This document shows, in pieces, positions 18,871 to 28,288 of a stretch of 64,000 bases of DNA. The position numbers were made by a program, and so were the translations under genes. The notes under the pieces are model-generated. The model ran no database searches, was not told the origin of the DNA, and saw only the letters and a list, made by a program, of their open reading frames with translations. Source of the stretch: JBKEDS01 sp047975545 (GTDB lineage Bacteria > Bacteroidota > Bacteroidia > Flavobacteriales > Flavobacteriaceae); NCBI GenBank assembly GCA_047975545.1, contig JBKEDS010000046.1:34400-98399 (forward strand), in the 5' to 3' direction. Within the stretch, counting starts at the first letter, position 1. Each line of letters begins with the position of its first letter.

Positions 18871-20414
18871 GCCTCGTTTTGGTGTGCAGGTTTTAGCAAA
18901 TCGTTTACCGTTTTTACGGGATTGAAGGTTTCCAACGGGATTTCAACAAAAATAGAGTTCCAATACGCCATGCTACCATTCCAAAGCCCGGGCAGTTCCA
19001 AGGCTTTAATATCGGTGCCGTCCTGCGATTTCATTGTAATAAAAGCGGCGTTATGGTCCACATAATCCAATAGGTTGAATTTTTCGCCCTTATAGTTTTT
19101 TACCCCACAAACCAAATCGGTTGGATTAAAATGGCTGGCGTTTTTTACAATTTCCCGTTGTTGTTTCACATGAATATCAATTTGGGCAAACTCTACAATT
19201 TGCAAGCTTATGGTGCCATTTTGGTTTTTCACCCAAAAGGGGCCACCTCCGGGCTCCCCCTCGTTTTTTACCATGCCGCAAACCCGAATGGGGCGGTTTA
19301 GCCTATCGTGCAGGTAGCTTGTTTTTTTGTTTTTGGGAAAATCGTCAAAATCAACATCTAAAATTACATGCAGGCTTTTTGATGCAAAAGTGGCTATTTC
19401 GAGTATTTTTTCTTCGGAAACTTCACCTTCATCAAGCATCCTTAAATACGAAAACACCTGTTCCTGAATATCCAACAAAACACCTGCCAATAATTTTCTA
19501 TATTCCGAAACGACTTTGTTTTTATGGTAAACCACAATATTGTCGATGTTTTTTACGAAAATGATGTCGTGGTTCAAGGCATTTAAGTTTTCCAACAATG
19601 CGCCGTGGCCAGAAGGCCGGAACAGCAGTTTGCCTTCGGAAGTCCTAAACAACGTATCTTCCGCAGTTATGGCAACGGTGTCGGTTGCCTTTTTTTGAAA
19701 TGAAAAATCGACCAAAAACTCGGTTTGGGTTTCGGCTTCGAGCTTTGGGCGCACATGTTCCAGTTCGGTATTAAACATATCGTAGTGTGCTTCGGAAACG
19801 GTAAAGTGCAAATGCGCTTTTTTGTTGGACGAGGCGTAAACAACAGATTCTAACAAATGTTCCCTAAACGCTGTAACTACCCCATCTTTATAACTGTGAA
19901 ATGGCAATAAACCCTTGGGGTAAAACCCATAATTTAATTGTTTGTCACCCAACATTGTATGGACAAAAGCCAAACATTTTTGGCCATAGGACAAATTATC
20001 GTAAAGTGGATTTTCGGCTTTTATCCTTTTTATAACGGCTGCATAAAACGGGAATTTTTCAAGTCCACTAAGAAATACCCAAAAGGTTTTGTGCTTTCGT
20101 TCGTAGGTACCGATTCGCTCGTCGCCACTTTCAAATTCTTTTAAAAATTGAAACAAAAACTTGAACATTCGGGTTGCGGCGCCAGATGCCGGCACAAATT
20201 TTACGATTGATAAATGGTTGCGTTTTTTATCGTAATCCGCAATGAACTTTTGCTGTTCTTGGGGGCTAAAGCGTATAATGCCATTGCCAATTGTGGCGGC
20301 CTCCACAAGGTTAGAAAAGACCATCCCGGACTTTATTCGGGTTATTTGGGCATTAACCTTTTCCTTGGTAAGCCCATGGGTTTTTATTTGTTCGAGGTCT
20401 TGTTCGGTAAACAT
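18867..20414 (-). CDS. DUF4301 family protein
   Basis: 515 residues, matching the DUF4301 family, which is nearly confined to Bacteroidota. Visible traits are the N-terminal FTEQDLEQIKTHGLTKEKV, the glycine-rich VPASGAATRMFK around residue 78 (phosphate-binding like, resembling a nucleotidyltransferase fold), and RPSGHGALLENLN and RICGMVKNEGEPGGGPFWVK segments. Its activity is unknown. It starts in TAATG overlap with the stop of the NadR-like kinase and ends overlapping arfB, so its translation is coupled to both neighbours. Confidence 0.88.
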   Translation of the reverse strand: MFTEQDLEQIKTHGLTKEKVNAQITRIKSGMVFSNLVEAATIGNGIIRFSPQEQQKFIADYDKKRNHLSIVKFVPASGAATRMFKFLFQFLKEFESGDERIGTYERKHKTFWVFLSGLEKFPFYAAVIKRIKAENPLYDNLSYGQKCLAFVHTMLGDKQLNYGFYPKGLLPFHSYKDGVVTAFREHLLESVVYASSNKKAHLHFTVSEAHYDMFNTELEHVRPKLEAETQTEFLVDFSFQKKATDTVAITAEDTLFRTSEGKLLFRPSGHGALLENLNALNHDIIFVKNIDNIVVYHKNKVVSEYRKLLAGVLLDIQEQVFSYLRMLDEGEVSEEKILEIATFASKSLHVILDVDFDDFPKNKKTSYLHDRLNRPIRVCGMVKNEGEPGGGPFWVKNQNGTISLQIVEFAQIDIHVKQQREIVKNASHFNPTDLVCGVKNYKGEKFNLLDYVDHNAAFITMKSQDGTDIKALELPGLWNGSMAYWNSIFVEIPLETFNPVKTVNDLLKPAHQNEA

Positions 20415-20983
20415 TATTTATTTTTTTCTAACAATCGGTTTATGTGGTTTACGGCGGTTTCCAAGCGTTCTTTTTTACCGCCTTTTAGCAATACGTAAGG
20501 GCGATTGTAATTAATTAAGGCCTTTTCAAACGCCAAAAACATGGCCTCCCTATGGTCTGGCTTATCGCGCAAATCATCGGGAATCCAAGGTGTATCAATA
20601 TACGTTAAAAAATACAAATCGTAGGTGTTTTCTATGGCATATTTTTCAAGAACGGGGTCGCAAATACCGTTGTAAAAGGCTTCGGAATATACTTTTGTTT
20701 CCAATAAATCGGTGTCGCAAATCAAAACCGTATCGGTTTTTTGCGCCAGTTTGTTTTCCAGTTTCATTTGGCCAATGGCTATTGGCACTAAATCGGTAAG
20801 CTCGCAGGTTTTGCGCTGGTTGTTCCATTTGTCCTGCAAATACTCGCGGGCATATTCGGGCACCCAAACCGAATGGTAATATTGTGCCAATTGCCTTGAC
20901 AATGTTGTTTTTCCCGTAGATTCCGGGCCGAACAACACTATTTTTACGCAGTTTGCGGGTTGTTGCTTAAACTGTTTTTCCAT
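20414..20983 (-). CDS. NadR-like P-loop kinase (ribosylnicotinamide kinase domain)
   Basis: 189 residues from the ATG giving MEKQFKQ; a longer frame reaching 21103 runs through pnuC and is not supported. The Walker A motif GPESTGKTT (about residues 19-27) and the downstream EYAREYL and ICDTDLLETKVYSE segments are those of the C-terminal kinase domain of NadR. No adenylyltransferase domain is present. It overlaps pnuC by 40 nt. The likely reaction is phosphorylation of imported nicotinamide riboside to NMN. Thiamine is an alternative substrate, because a PnuC relative (PnuT) carries thiamine in Bacteroidota. Confidence 0.85.
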   Translation of the reverse strand: MEKQFKQQPANCVKIVLFGPESTGKTTLSRQLAQYYHSVWVPEYAREYLQDKWNNQRKTCELTDLVPIAIGQMKLENKLAQKTDTVLICDTDLLETKVYSEAFYNGICDPVLEKYAIENTYDLYFLTYIDTPWIPDDLRDKPDHREAMFLAFEKALINYNRPYVLLKGGKKERLETAVNHINRLLEKNK

Positions 20984-21576
20984 GCTCTGTAACCTTGTAT
21001 GGCCAAAAATGTGAATAATAAATATTGAAACGACAACATACCCAGTCCCCTGTAAGCGTATAGGGGTACGGTAATAATATCGCCTATAATCCAAAGCGTC
21101 CAATTTTCCAGTTTTTTAGTGGCCATATACCACATGGCTGTAAAAAATATCCCTGAAGTTACAACATCAATATAATTAGCTGTTTCCAAAGTATTACCAT
21201 ATACCCTATATACCGAATATGTTACCGTTACGGTAACAATAAACATGAGCAGGCCCATAAGCTTTTCCTTTTTATTGGTTCTGGAAATGGGGACAATGGG
21301 GGCGTCGTTCTTTCGTCTTGCCCAGTTCCACCAACCATAAACACTCATAACGGAATAGTAAAAATTAATCATCATATCGCCCAAATAACCCGCCTTATAA
21401 AGTAGATAAATGGTTATAATAGTTGATATTAATCCCGTTGGGTACACCCAAATATTTACTTTTTTAGCATAACACACGCTTAAAATACCAAACACAAAGG
21501 CTATGGCTTCCAGAACAATGAAAAAAGTAGGCGTGTCCCGATAGGCATCAAGAAAAAAATTATAGATTGAGGTCAT
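20944..21576 (-). CDS. pnuC: PnuC-family vitamin transporter (nicotinamide riboside or thiamine)
   Basis: 210 residues with seven to eight membrane segments and the PnuC signatures NIWVYPTGLIS and NFYYSVMSVYGWWNW. PnuC proteins are facilitated diffusion carriers whose substrate is trapped by phosphorylation inside the cell, which fits the kinase gene directly downstream. I looked for a TPP or NAD-type riboswitch in 21577-21727 and saw none, so nicotinamide riboside is favoured, but thiamine transport is not excluded. It is the first gene of the minus-strand operon. Confidence 0.9.
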   Translation of the reverse strand: MTSIYNFFLDAYRDTPTFFIVLEAIAFVFGILSVCYAKKVNIWVYPTGLISTIITIYLLYKAGYLGDMMINFYYSVMSVYGWWNWARRKNDAPIVPISRTNKKEKLMGLLMFIVTVTVTYSVYRVYGNTLETANYIDVVTSGIFFTAMWYMATKKLENWTLWIIGDIITVPLYAYRGLGMLSFQYLLFTFLAIQGYRAWKNSLSNNPQTA

Positions 21577-21706
21577 TCAGTATATTTTAAAACCGATATA
21601 AATATAAAGTCTTTTTTTTAATCCCTTACGTATACCAAAACAAATCGAAAAAAAGTCTGCATACAGGGCAGTACAGGATGGTAATTTCGTAGGGGTTTGC
21701 TAAGTT

Positions 21707-21714
21707 TACCTTTG
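21707..21714 (+). promoter_or_regulatory. -7 box before the rhamnogalacturonan lyase
   Basis: TACCTTTG matches TAnnTTTG. It lies only 13 nt before the ATG, so the leader would be very short. There is no good TTG element 19 nt upstream. Confidence 0.4.
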
Positions 21715-21727
21715 TTAACCTCATCCC

Positions 21728-23593
21728 ATGAATATAAATCGCTTATTTCTTCTATGGCTTATAGTTGGTTTTTCTATTTCTGTTTATGCCCAAAAGCAAA
21801 TGGAAAACTTAGATCGCGGCACTTTGGCCGTCAGGCAGAACAGTACTCAGGTTTTAGTAAGCTGGCGTATTTTGGGAACCGAGTTTAAAAATGCAGCATA
21901 TAATGTATATCGAGATGCGGAAAAAATAAATGAACACCCCATAACAGGTGCCGGCAATTTTATAGATCACACCGTTTCTAATGCAACTTATAGCGTTTCC
22001 GCCATAATAAACGGAAAAGAGGGCAGCCTTTCCCAACCCGTTTCCGTTTGGAACGATATTTACAAAACCATTCCTATTACGGCTCCAAGGATAACCTCAC
22101 TCCCCGATGGAAAAGATTATTTTTACACGGCTAACGATGCCTCGGTAGGCGATTTGGATGGCGATGGACAATACGAAATCGTGTTAAAATGGTCGCCCTC
22201 GAATGCTCACGACAACTCGCATAAAGGTTATACGGGAAGTACCATACTTCAAGGTTTAAAACTTGACGGAACAATTTTATGGACTATAGATTTAGGAAAA
22301 AACATCCGTGCCGGTGCCCATTACACGCAGTTTATGGTTTACGATTTGGACGGCAACGGAAAAGCGGAAATAGCTTGTAAAACGGCCGATGGCACTACCG
22401 ATGGGAAAGGGCATATTTTGGGCAATGCCAATGCCGATTATCGTAATAAAAACGGTTATATTTTGGAAGGCCCCGAATATTTAAGCGTTTTTTCGGGTGA
22501 AACGGGTGCTTTTCTTGATACGCATCCCTACATTCCGCCTCGTGGCAATGTAGGCGAATGGGGCGACAAATATGGCAACCGAGTAGATAGATTTTTAGCC
22601 TGCGTTGCTTACCTTGACGGCAAACATCCAAGTTTAGTGTTCTCAAGAGGGTATTACACCCGTACCGTATTGGCGGCTTTCGATTTTAAAAACGGAAAAC
22701 TAAAACCCCGATGGGTTTTCGATACCAATACAAAGGGCAACGAAGCTTATTTCGGGCAAGGCAACCACAATTTAGCCGTAGGCGACCTTGATGGCGATGG
22801 CAAAGACGAAATACAATTTGGGTCTTGCGCCATAGATGATGATGGCAAAGGACTTTACTCCACTAAATTTGGACATGGCGATGCTGGCCATTTGGGCGAT
22901 TTCGATCCAACCCGAAACGGACTCGAATTTTTTATGTGCCACGAAGATGCCAACGGCACTACTATTCCCGCTATCGATTTTAGGAATCCAAAAACAGGAA
23001 CGGTTTTATGGAATGTTGCAGGAAAAGGTGATTTTGGTCGTGGCATTACTGCCGATATAGACCCGAACCACTTGGGCGCCGAAAGTTGGGCATCAAACGG
23101 GTCGGGTATCCATAACACAAAAGGCGATGTTGTTTCCAACGTTTATCCCACAGCAGGAAGAAACGGTACAAGCTTTAACATGGTAGCATGGTGGGATGGC
23201 GATTTGCTTAGGGAAATTGTGGATAAAACCGTTATATCCAAATGGAACCCAGACACCAAAAATACCGATATGCTGCTACAAGCCTACGATTACAACGGTA
23301 TGCAATTACGAAGCAACAACTGGACAAAATCGAATCCTTGCCTTATTGCCGATATATTGGGCGACTGGCGCGAGGAAATTATATGGCGAAATGAAGATAA
23401 TACCGAACTGGTTATATTTTCTACACCCCACCCCACGGACTATCGTGTTTATACGCTTATGCACGACCCTTTATATCGGGTAAGCATTGCATGGCAAAAC
23501 GTGGGGTACAACCAACCTGCACACACAAGTTTTTATTTGGGGCATGATATGGATACGCCCCCGAAACCAGATATTGAATTAGTTGAAAGATAA
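21728..23593 (+). CDS. Rhamnogalacturonan endolyase, PL11 family
   Basis: 621 residues. A signal peptide (about 1-21, ending VYAQ) precedes a fibronectin-like N-terminal domain and an eight-bladed beta-propeller with repeated Ca-binding-like DLDGDGQYE, DLDGNGKAE and DLDGDGKDE motifs. This matches polysaccharide lyase family 11 (YesW/YesX), which cleaves the rhamnose-galacturonate backbone of pectin RG-I by beta-elimination in the periplasm or outside. No SusC/SusD pair or other pectinase surrounds it, so it is an isolated gene. Its products would feed the galacturonate operon at 40624-46722. Confidence 0.93.
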   Translation: MNINRLFLLWLIVGFSISVYAQKQMENLDRGTLAVRQNSTQVLVSWRILGTEFKNAAYNVYRDAEKINEHPITGAGNFIDHTVSNATYSVSAIINGKEGSLSQPVSVWNDIYKTIPITAPRITSLPDGKDYFYTANDASVGDLDGDGQYEIVLKWSPSNAHDNSHKGYTGSTILQGLKLDGTILWTIDLGKNIRAGAHYTQFMVYDLDGNGKAEIACKTADGTTDGKGHILGNANADYRNKNGYILEGPEYLSVFSGETGAFLDTHPYIPPRGNVGEWGDKYGNRVDRFLACVAYLDGKHPSLVFSRGYYTRTVLAAFDFKNGKLKPRWVFDTNTKGNEAYFGQGNHNLAVGDLDGDGKDEIQFGSCAIDDDGKGLYSTKFGHGDAGHLGDFDPTRNGLEFFMCHEDANGTTIPAIDFRNPKTGTVLWNVAGKGDFGRGITADIDPNHLGAESWASNGSGIHNTKGDVVSNVYPTAGRNGTSFNMVAWWDGDLLREIVDKTVISKWNPDTKNTDMLLQAYDYNGMQLRSNNWTKSNPCLIADILGDWREEIIWRNEDNTELVIFSTPHPTDYRVYTLMHDPLYRVSIAWQNVGYNQPAHTSFYLGHDMDTPPKPDIELVER

Positions 23594-23653
23594 TTAGGAG
23601 GTTGGAGTACCTACTTAATTCGAAAATGATGTATTTTTTAGACGGCTTCTTTT

Positions 23654-25168
23654 TTATTCATTCAACTTCAATAATTCGTCCATATAAATACGGGTGTTCG
23701 AAAGCCTTGGTATTTTGTGCTGCCCGCCCAGTTTATTGTTCAGCTTTAGCCAATCGTAAAACAAGTTGGTACGGGCTATGTTTATTTTGGGCTTGTTAAG
23801 GGTTATGTTGTTGTAGCGTTTGGCTTCGTAATCGGAGTTTAACGATTTTAGGGCATCGTCCAAAAGTGCGTTAAAATGGTTTATGTCGCTGGGCGGGGTT
23901 TTAAATTCAATCAACCATTCGTGGGCACCTTTTTCCTTGTCTGCCATAAAAATGGGCGCGGCGGTATATTCCACAATTTCAACATTGGTGCTTAAACACA
24001 CTTTTTCTATGGCGCTTTCGGCATTTTCAATAATTAATTCTTCACCAAAAACATTAATATGGTGCTTGGTGCGCCCCGAAATTTTTATACGGTAGGGGCT
24101 TAACGAGGTAAACCTAACCGTGTCGCCAATATTATAGCGCCACAACCCGGCATTGGTGGTAATAATTACGGCGTAGTTTTTATGTAGCTCCACCTCGCTT
24201 AGCGGTATAACTTTTTCGGTGGGCAAACCGTAGGTATCCATGGGGATAAACTCGTAAAACACGCCGTAGTCCAGCATTAACAGCAGTTCGTTGGAATCGT
24301 TCCTGTCCTGAATGGCAAAAAAGCCTTCCGAAGCATTATAGATTTCGTAATACCTGAAATTTTGGTTTGGTATAATTTTTTTGTACTGTTCAATATAAGG
24401 CGTAAAGCTAACACCACCATGAAAATACACTTCCAAATTAGGCCAAACCTCCATAATATTTTGCTTGCCCGTAGTTTCCAAAACGGTATTGAGCAGCACC
24501 AACATCCAAGAAGGAACACCCGCCAAACTGGTTACGTTTTCCTTAATGGTTTCGTTTACAATGGCCTGCATTTTATGCTCCCAATTGCTCATTAACGATA
24601 CTTTGTTGCTTGGCGTACTGCTAAATTCGGCCCAAAACGGCATATTATCGATTAATATAGCCGACAAATCGCCAAAAACGGTGCCGTTTTCCTTAAACAA
24701 TTCCTTACTACCGCCCAAACGTAAACTTTTACCCGTAAATAATTGGGCGTCGGGATTGTTGTTAAGGTACATGCACAATAAATCCTTACTGGCGGCGTAA
24801 TGGCAGTCTTCCAAGGATTCTTCGCTTACCGGGATAAACTTGCTTTTGGCCTGTGTGGTGCCGCTCGATTTGGCAAACCATTTAATGGGCGTGGGCCAAA
24901 AGAGGTTGTTTTCGCCTTTTCGGGAACGCTCTATAACATCCTGTAAGTTGTTGTACTCCTTTATGGGTATGCGCTCGGCAAAGGTGGCGTAAGTTTTAAT
25001 CGAGGCAAAATCGTAGGCTTTGCCCACTTCGGTATGCTTGGCGTAATCCAGCAGGCTTAACAGCAATTCGTTTTGTACTTCGTGGGGGTATTTTAAAAAC
25101 AGTTCGATTTGGTGGAACCGTTTTTTTAAGAACCAAGAAGCAATGGAATTTACTATCGGGATTGCCAT
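23654..25168 (-). CDS. GH3 auxin-responsive promoter family protein
   Basis: 504 residues, matching bacterial homologues of plant GH3 acyl-acid amido synthetases, which belong to the adenylate-forming ANL superfamily. Visible motifs are the ATP-binding loop AKSSGTTQAKSKFIP, the YNASEGFFAIQ segment and the YRIKISGRTKHHINVFGEEL hinge region. Plant enzymes join amino acids to hormone carboxylates; the bacterial substrate is unknown. The start is 43 nt from the divergent DUF2797 gene. Its 3' end is 61 nt from that of the PL11 lyase and convergent. Confidence 0.88.
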   Translation of the reverse strand: MAIPIVNSIASWFLKKRFHQIELFLKYPHEVQNELLLSLLDYAKHTEVGKAYDFASIKTYATFAERIPIKEYNNLQDVIERSRKGENNLFWPTPIKWFAKSSGTTQAKSKFIPVSEESLEDCHYAASKDLLCMYLNNNPDAQLFTGKSLRLGGSKELFKENGTVFGDLSAILIDNMPFWAEFSSTPSNKVSLMSNWEHKMQAIVNETIKENVTSLAGVPSWMLVLLNTVLETTGKQNIMEVWPNLEVYFHGGVSFTPYIEQYKKIIPNQNFRYYEIYNASEGFFAIQDRNDSNELLLMLDYGVFYEFIPMDTYGLPTEKVIPLSEVELHKNYAVIITTNAGLWRYNIGDTVRFTSLSPYRIKISGRTKHHINVFGEELIIENAESAIEKVCLSTNVEIVEYTAAPIFMADKEKGAHEWLIEFKTPPSDINHFNALLDDALKSLNSDYEAKRYNNITLNKPKINIARTNLFYDWLKLNNKLGGQHKIPRLSNTRIYMDELLKLNE

Positions 25169-25211
25169 TTTTTACATTATATTTAAGGTTTTAAAAATAA
25201 TACTTTTTTTT

Positions 25212-26006
25212 ATGACCTACCAAGGTGTTTTAACAAAAATGGATACCGAATTTTCGCAACCCATTCAATATTATTTAATTTTTGAAAACGATTTTTTAAA
25301 CCTAAACCAATTGTTGGGCAAAAGCATTACCCTGCAATTTGTTAAGTACCAATGCTTAAACTGTGGTTTGGACAGGCCTATTTATCGCCAAGGGTTTTGC
25401 AAAAGTTGTTTTTTTGATGTACCGCAAGCCGCCGATTGGATTATGCGCCCCGAACTAAGCACGGCGCACTTGGGCAAGGCGGACCGCGATTTGGAATACG
25501 AAAAGCAAGTGCAACTACAGCCCCATATTGTGTATTTGGCCAATTCCAGCAACGTAAAGGTGGGCGTTACCCGAAAAAGCCAAGTGCCCACCCGATGGAT
25601 AGACCAAGGCGCACACGAGGCTATTGAAATTGCCGAGGTGCCAAACCGTTATTTGGCGGGCATTACTGAGGTAGCCCTAAAGGAACATATTAGCGACAAA
25701 ACCAATTGGCGCACCATGTTAAAAAATGAAGTTGAAGACGAAAACTTGGCAGAATGGCGCGACCGCCTAAAACCGTATATTCCCGAAGAAGCCCAAGATT
25801 ATTTTATTGAAAGCAATACCGAAACCGTTTTAGAGTTTCCCGTACTGCAATACCCAAAAAAACCAACAAGTTTAAATATTGTTAAGGCGCAAACCTACAC
25901 CGGAAAATTAGTGGGCATAAAAGGCCAGTATTTAATCTTTGAGGACGATACCGTTTTCAACATACGAGCCAATGAAGGGTTGGTAGTTGGTTTTTTGGTA
26001 CACTAA
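25212..26006 (+). CDS. DUF2797 family protein with zinc-ribbon
   Basis: 264 residues from the ATG giving MTYQGVLTKM, the family's usual N-terminus; an upstream in-frame ATG at 25143 lies inside the divergent GH3 gene and is unlikely. Four cysteines form a CxxC-11-CxxC zinc ribbon (Cys48, 51, 63 and 66). A GIY-YIG-like stretch IVYLANSSNVKVGVTRKSQVPTRW follows near residue 100, which is split here for clarity as IVYLANSSNVKVGV and TRKSQVPTRW. The biochemical role is unknown. Confidence 0.85.
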   Translation: MTYQGVLTKMDTEFSQPIQYYLIFENDFLNLNQLLGKSITLQFVKYQCLNCGLDRPIYRQGFCKSCFFDVPQAADWIMRPELSTAHLGKADRDLEYEKQVQLQPHIVYLANSSNVKVGVTRKSQVPTRWIDQGAHEAIEIAEVPNRYLAGITEVALKEHISDKTNWRTMLKNEVEDENLAEWRDRLKPYIPEEAQDYFIESNTETVLEFPVLQYPKKPTSLNIVKAQTYTGKLVGIKGQYLIFEDDTVFNIRANEGLVVGFLVH

Positions 26007-26071
26007 TAAACGTAATAGTTTGCTGTTAAGGGGCTGTATGCAACATTATCCACCTTTTAATAACCAAACAA

Positions 26072-26137
26072 AAACCACCTAAATACAAAAAAAATTCCTT
26101 TATTTCCCCCCTTGAAAATTCTTTCTTTAGGTGGTTT
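26072..26137. terminator. Long-loop inverted repeat between convergent genes
   Basis: AAACCACCTAAA (26072-26083) and its exact complement TTTAGGTGGTTT (26126-26137) flank 42 nt of AT-rich sequence. It lies between the converging DUF2797 and PorP/SprF genes and probably ends transcription from both sides, although neither arm has a long T run. Confidence 0.5.
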
Positions 26138-26142
26138 CGTTA

Positions 26143-27141
26143 TTAATTAACAGCAGGGCAGTTGCATTTATAGCGCTGCGGCCTGCATTTAAAATTGTAG
26201 CCCAAGGTAAACTGGTGAAACCCACCATTATCGAACACCAACGAATTGGTTTGGTACGTGTAGTTATAGGCAAACATAAATTGTTTGTAGTTAACGCCCA
26301 AAATAGGGGTTATTTGCTGTAAGCGCTCGCCGTTAATGCTGCTGTTGGTATCGCTCTCGGCACTATCGAAACTGGTGCGGTACGACAGGCCGCCCCAAAT
26401 TTTGCCAAATTCAAAATCCTTGTACACCTTGGCGTTAATATCCAACCCGGATTCTTTAGTGCCTTCCCTGTACTGAAACATTAAGGACGGCTCGTAACTC
26501 CAATTGCTGTTGCCGTTAATTACATAGCCGGCCGAAAGCAGGTAACGCCTTAGGTTGCTGGTAATTTGTATGTCGTTGTTAACGCCCGAATTGTTCAGTA
26601 CGTTTTTTATGGTACCGTGGGCATAAAAATCCAAAAACTGGTACGAAAACCCAAAATCCAGGTTAAAATTGGTTTCGTTTTCTATACCTCCGGAAATTAT
26701 GGGGTCGTAACCGTCCAAAGGAAACGTGGTTTCATCTAATTTATATTGAAGAAATCCGGCACTTAATCCAAAGGACAGCATGTTTAAATCCACTTCGCTT
26801 CTGGAAAACATTAAATGGTGGGCATAGGTTACATAAGCACCGTTTTGCGAGTGGTACCCGTTGCTGTCGCTGTACAAAATAGCACCCAATGCCGATGGCG
26901 ATTCGCCAACCCTACTATTAACGCTTAAGGTTAACAGCTTCGGGGCATCCTCATGCCCAAACCATTGTTGGCGCCCCGTTATCCTAACTTTAGCGCAATT
27001 GGCCGCACCGGCCATCGAGGGGTGTATTAGGTAATAGTTATCGGTAAGGTAATCGGCGTAAATAGGTAAGCCTTCTTGGGAAGTTATATTTTGAACAACA
27101 AAAATACTTATTGTTAAATAAAATACATATTTCGATTTCAT
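26143..27141 (-). CDS. PorP/SprF family type IX secretion membrane protein
   Basis: 332 residues. A signal peptide (about 1-21) is followed by the PorP/SprF signature SQEGLPIYADYLTDNYYLIHP and beta-barrel strands, with a last segment FTLGYNFKCRP. PorP/SprF proteins are outer-membrane partners of the T9SS; SprF is needed to export SprB. In Flavobacteriia many paralogues pair with giant CTD-bearing adhesins, but none is next to this one, so which cargo it serves is unknown. The C-terminal CNCPAVN extension after the last strand is unusual. Confidence 0.9.
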   Translation of the reverse strand: MKSKYVFYLTISIFVVQNITSQEGLPIYADYLTDNYYLIHPSMAGAANCAKVRITGRQQWFGHEDAPKLLTLSVNSRVGESPSALGAILYSDSNGYHSQNGAYVTYAHHLMFSRSEVDLNMLSFGLSAGFLQYKLDETTFPLDGYDPIISGGIENETNFNLDFGFSYQFLDFYAHGTIKNVLNNSGVNNDIQITSNLRRYLLSAGYVINGNSNWSYEPSLMFQYREGTKESGLDINAKVYKDFEFGKIWGGLSYRTSFDSAESDTNSSINGERLQQITPILGVNYKQFMFAYNYTYQTNSLVFDNGGFHQFTLGYNFKCRPQRYKCNCPAVN

Positions 27142-27274
27142 AAATACGTCGTTAAGTAGGTAAATTTATTTGGAACGTTCAAATATAATCAAAATACGTC
27201 TTGAAACTAAATCGATTTCACGCTTATATTAGCATATCCTTCCAAAGATATTAATATCCAAACGTTTCTTTTAG

Positions 27275-27282
27275 TACTTTTG
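27275..27282 (+). promoter_or_regulatory. -7 box before the Nfu gene
   Basis: TACTTTTG matches TAnnTTTG and is 20 nt before the ATG. No clear upstream TTG element. Confidence 0.4.
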
Positions 27283-27302
27283 CCTAAAATAGTTTTAAAA
27301 AC

Positions 27303-28205
27303 ATGAGTACCTATAATATTTCAATAGTTAGCACCAACAACCCGAGCATTATAAAATTCGAGCTTAACCAGTTTATTACCAACCACCAAAGTTTTGAGTT
27401 TAACAATATAGACGAGGCAAAACCATCGCCTTTAGCACAGGAATTATTTTATTTGCCCTTTGTGAAAAAAGTATACATTTCGGGCAATTTTATTGCCGTA
27501 GAGCGCTATAACATCGTGGAGTGGCCCGATGTACAAAACGAAGTGGCCCAACAAATAGAAAACTATTTAAACGGTGGCGGTATTGTGGTTGAAGTTCCTG
27601 CCGAAACCAAAAAAGTACCCGTAACGGTTTATGCCGAAAGCACGCCCAACCCGTCGGTTATGAAATTTGTATCGAACAAAAAAATAGTAACCACCCATTT
27701 CGAGTTTACCTCCATAGACCAGGCCAAACTATCGCCCCTTGCAACGGCATTGTTCCATTTTCCATTTGTAAAAAGTGTTTTTTTTGAAGAAAATTACGTT
27801 TCCATTACAAAATACGACATAGCCGAATGGCAGGATATTACCTTGGAACTTCGCGAGTTTATAAAAGCGCATATCGAGCAGGGCAAGGATGTTGTATTAC
27901 CGCATGCCGCCGAAACCTTGCAAAAATCTACCCAACAGTTGGATACAAAATTTGATGCTTTGGACGACACTTCGAAGGAAATTATCAATATTCTTGAAGA
28001 ATACGTAAAACCCGCCGTAGCAAGCGATGGGGGCAATATCCAGTTTATAGCCTACGATGCACAAACCAAAAACGTAAGCGTACTGTTGCAGGGGGCGTGT
28101 AGCGGTTGCCCATCGTCCACCTTTACCCTTAAAAACGGTATAGAAAACATGCTTAAACAAATGCTGAAAGATAAAGTTGAAACGGTTGAGGCCATTAATG
28201 GGTGA
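27303..28205 (+). CDS. NifU-like Fe-S carrier with two N-terminal Nfu domains
   Basis: 300 residues built of three parts: two tandem Nfu N-terminal domains (about 1-98 and 106-200; both show NPS.(I/M)KF, a run ending LSPLA/PSPLA, and EW.D segments) and a C-terminal NifU domain with the [4Fe-4S] ligands CSGC (Cys266, Cys269). Nfu proteins receive Fe-S clusters from the SUF scaffold and deliver them to target enzymes. The doubled N-terminal domain is the unusual trait; a single copy is the commoner form. It starts with a normal ATG and stands alone. Confidence 0.93.
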   Translation: MSTYNISIVSTNNPSIIKFELNQFITNHQSFEFNNIDEAKPSPLAQELFYLPFVKKVYISGNFIAVERYNIVEWPDVQNEVAQQIENYLNGGGIVVEVPAETKKVPVTVYAESTPNPSVMKFVSNKKIVTTHFEFTSIDQAKLSPLATALFHFPFVKSVFFEENYVSITKYDIAEWQDITLELREFIKAHIEQGKDVVLPHAAETLQKSTQQLDTKFDALDDTSKEIINILEEYVKPAVASDGGNIQFIAYDAQTKNVSVLLQGACSGCPSSTFTLKNGIENMLKQMLKDKVETVEAING

Positions 28206-28288
28206 CCTTTAAAAAAATAAAGTGTCTAAAAAAATACTTATATTTAAGGATATTTTAAAAATTTACAAACCTAAAAAACATTAACATC

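Noticed and set aside
20984..21103. N-terminal extension of the NadR-like kinase
   Set aside because: It runs through the end of pnuC; the internal ATG at 20983 matches the P-loop kinase start.
21577..21727. TPP riboswitch before pnuC
   Set aside because: No CTGAGA or GAACCTG block is present, so vitamin B1 control of this operon is not supported.
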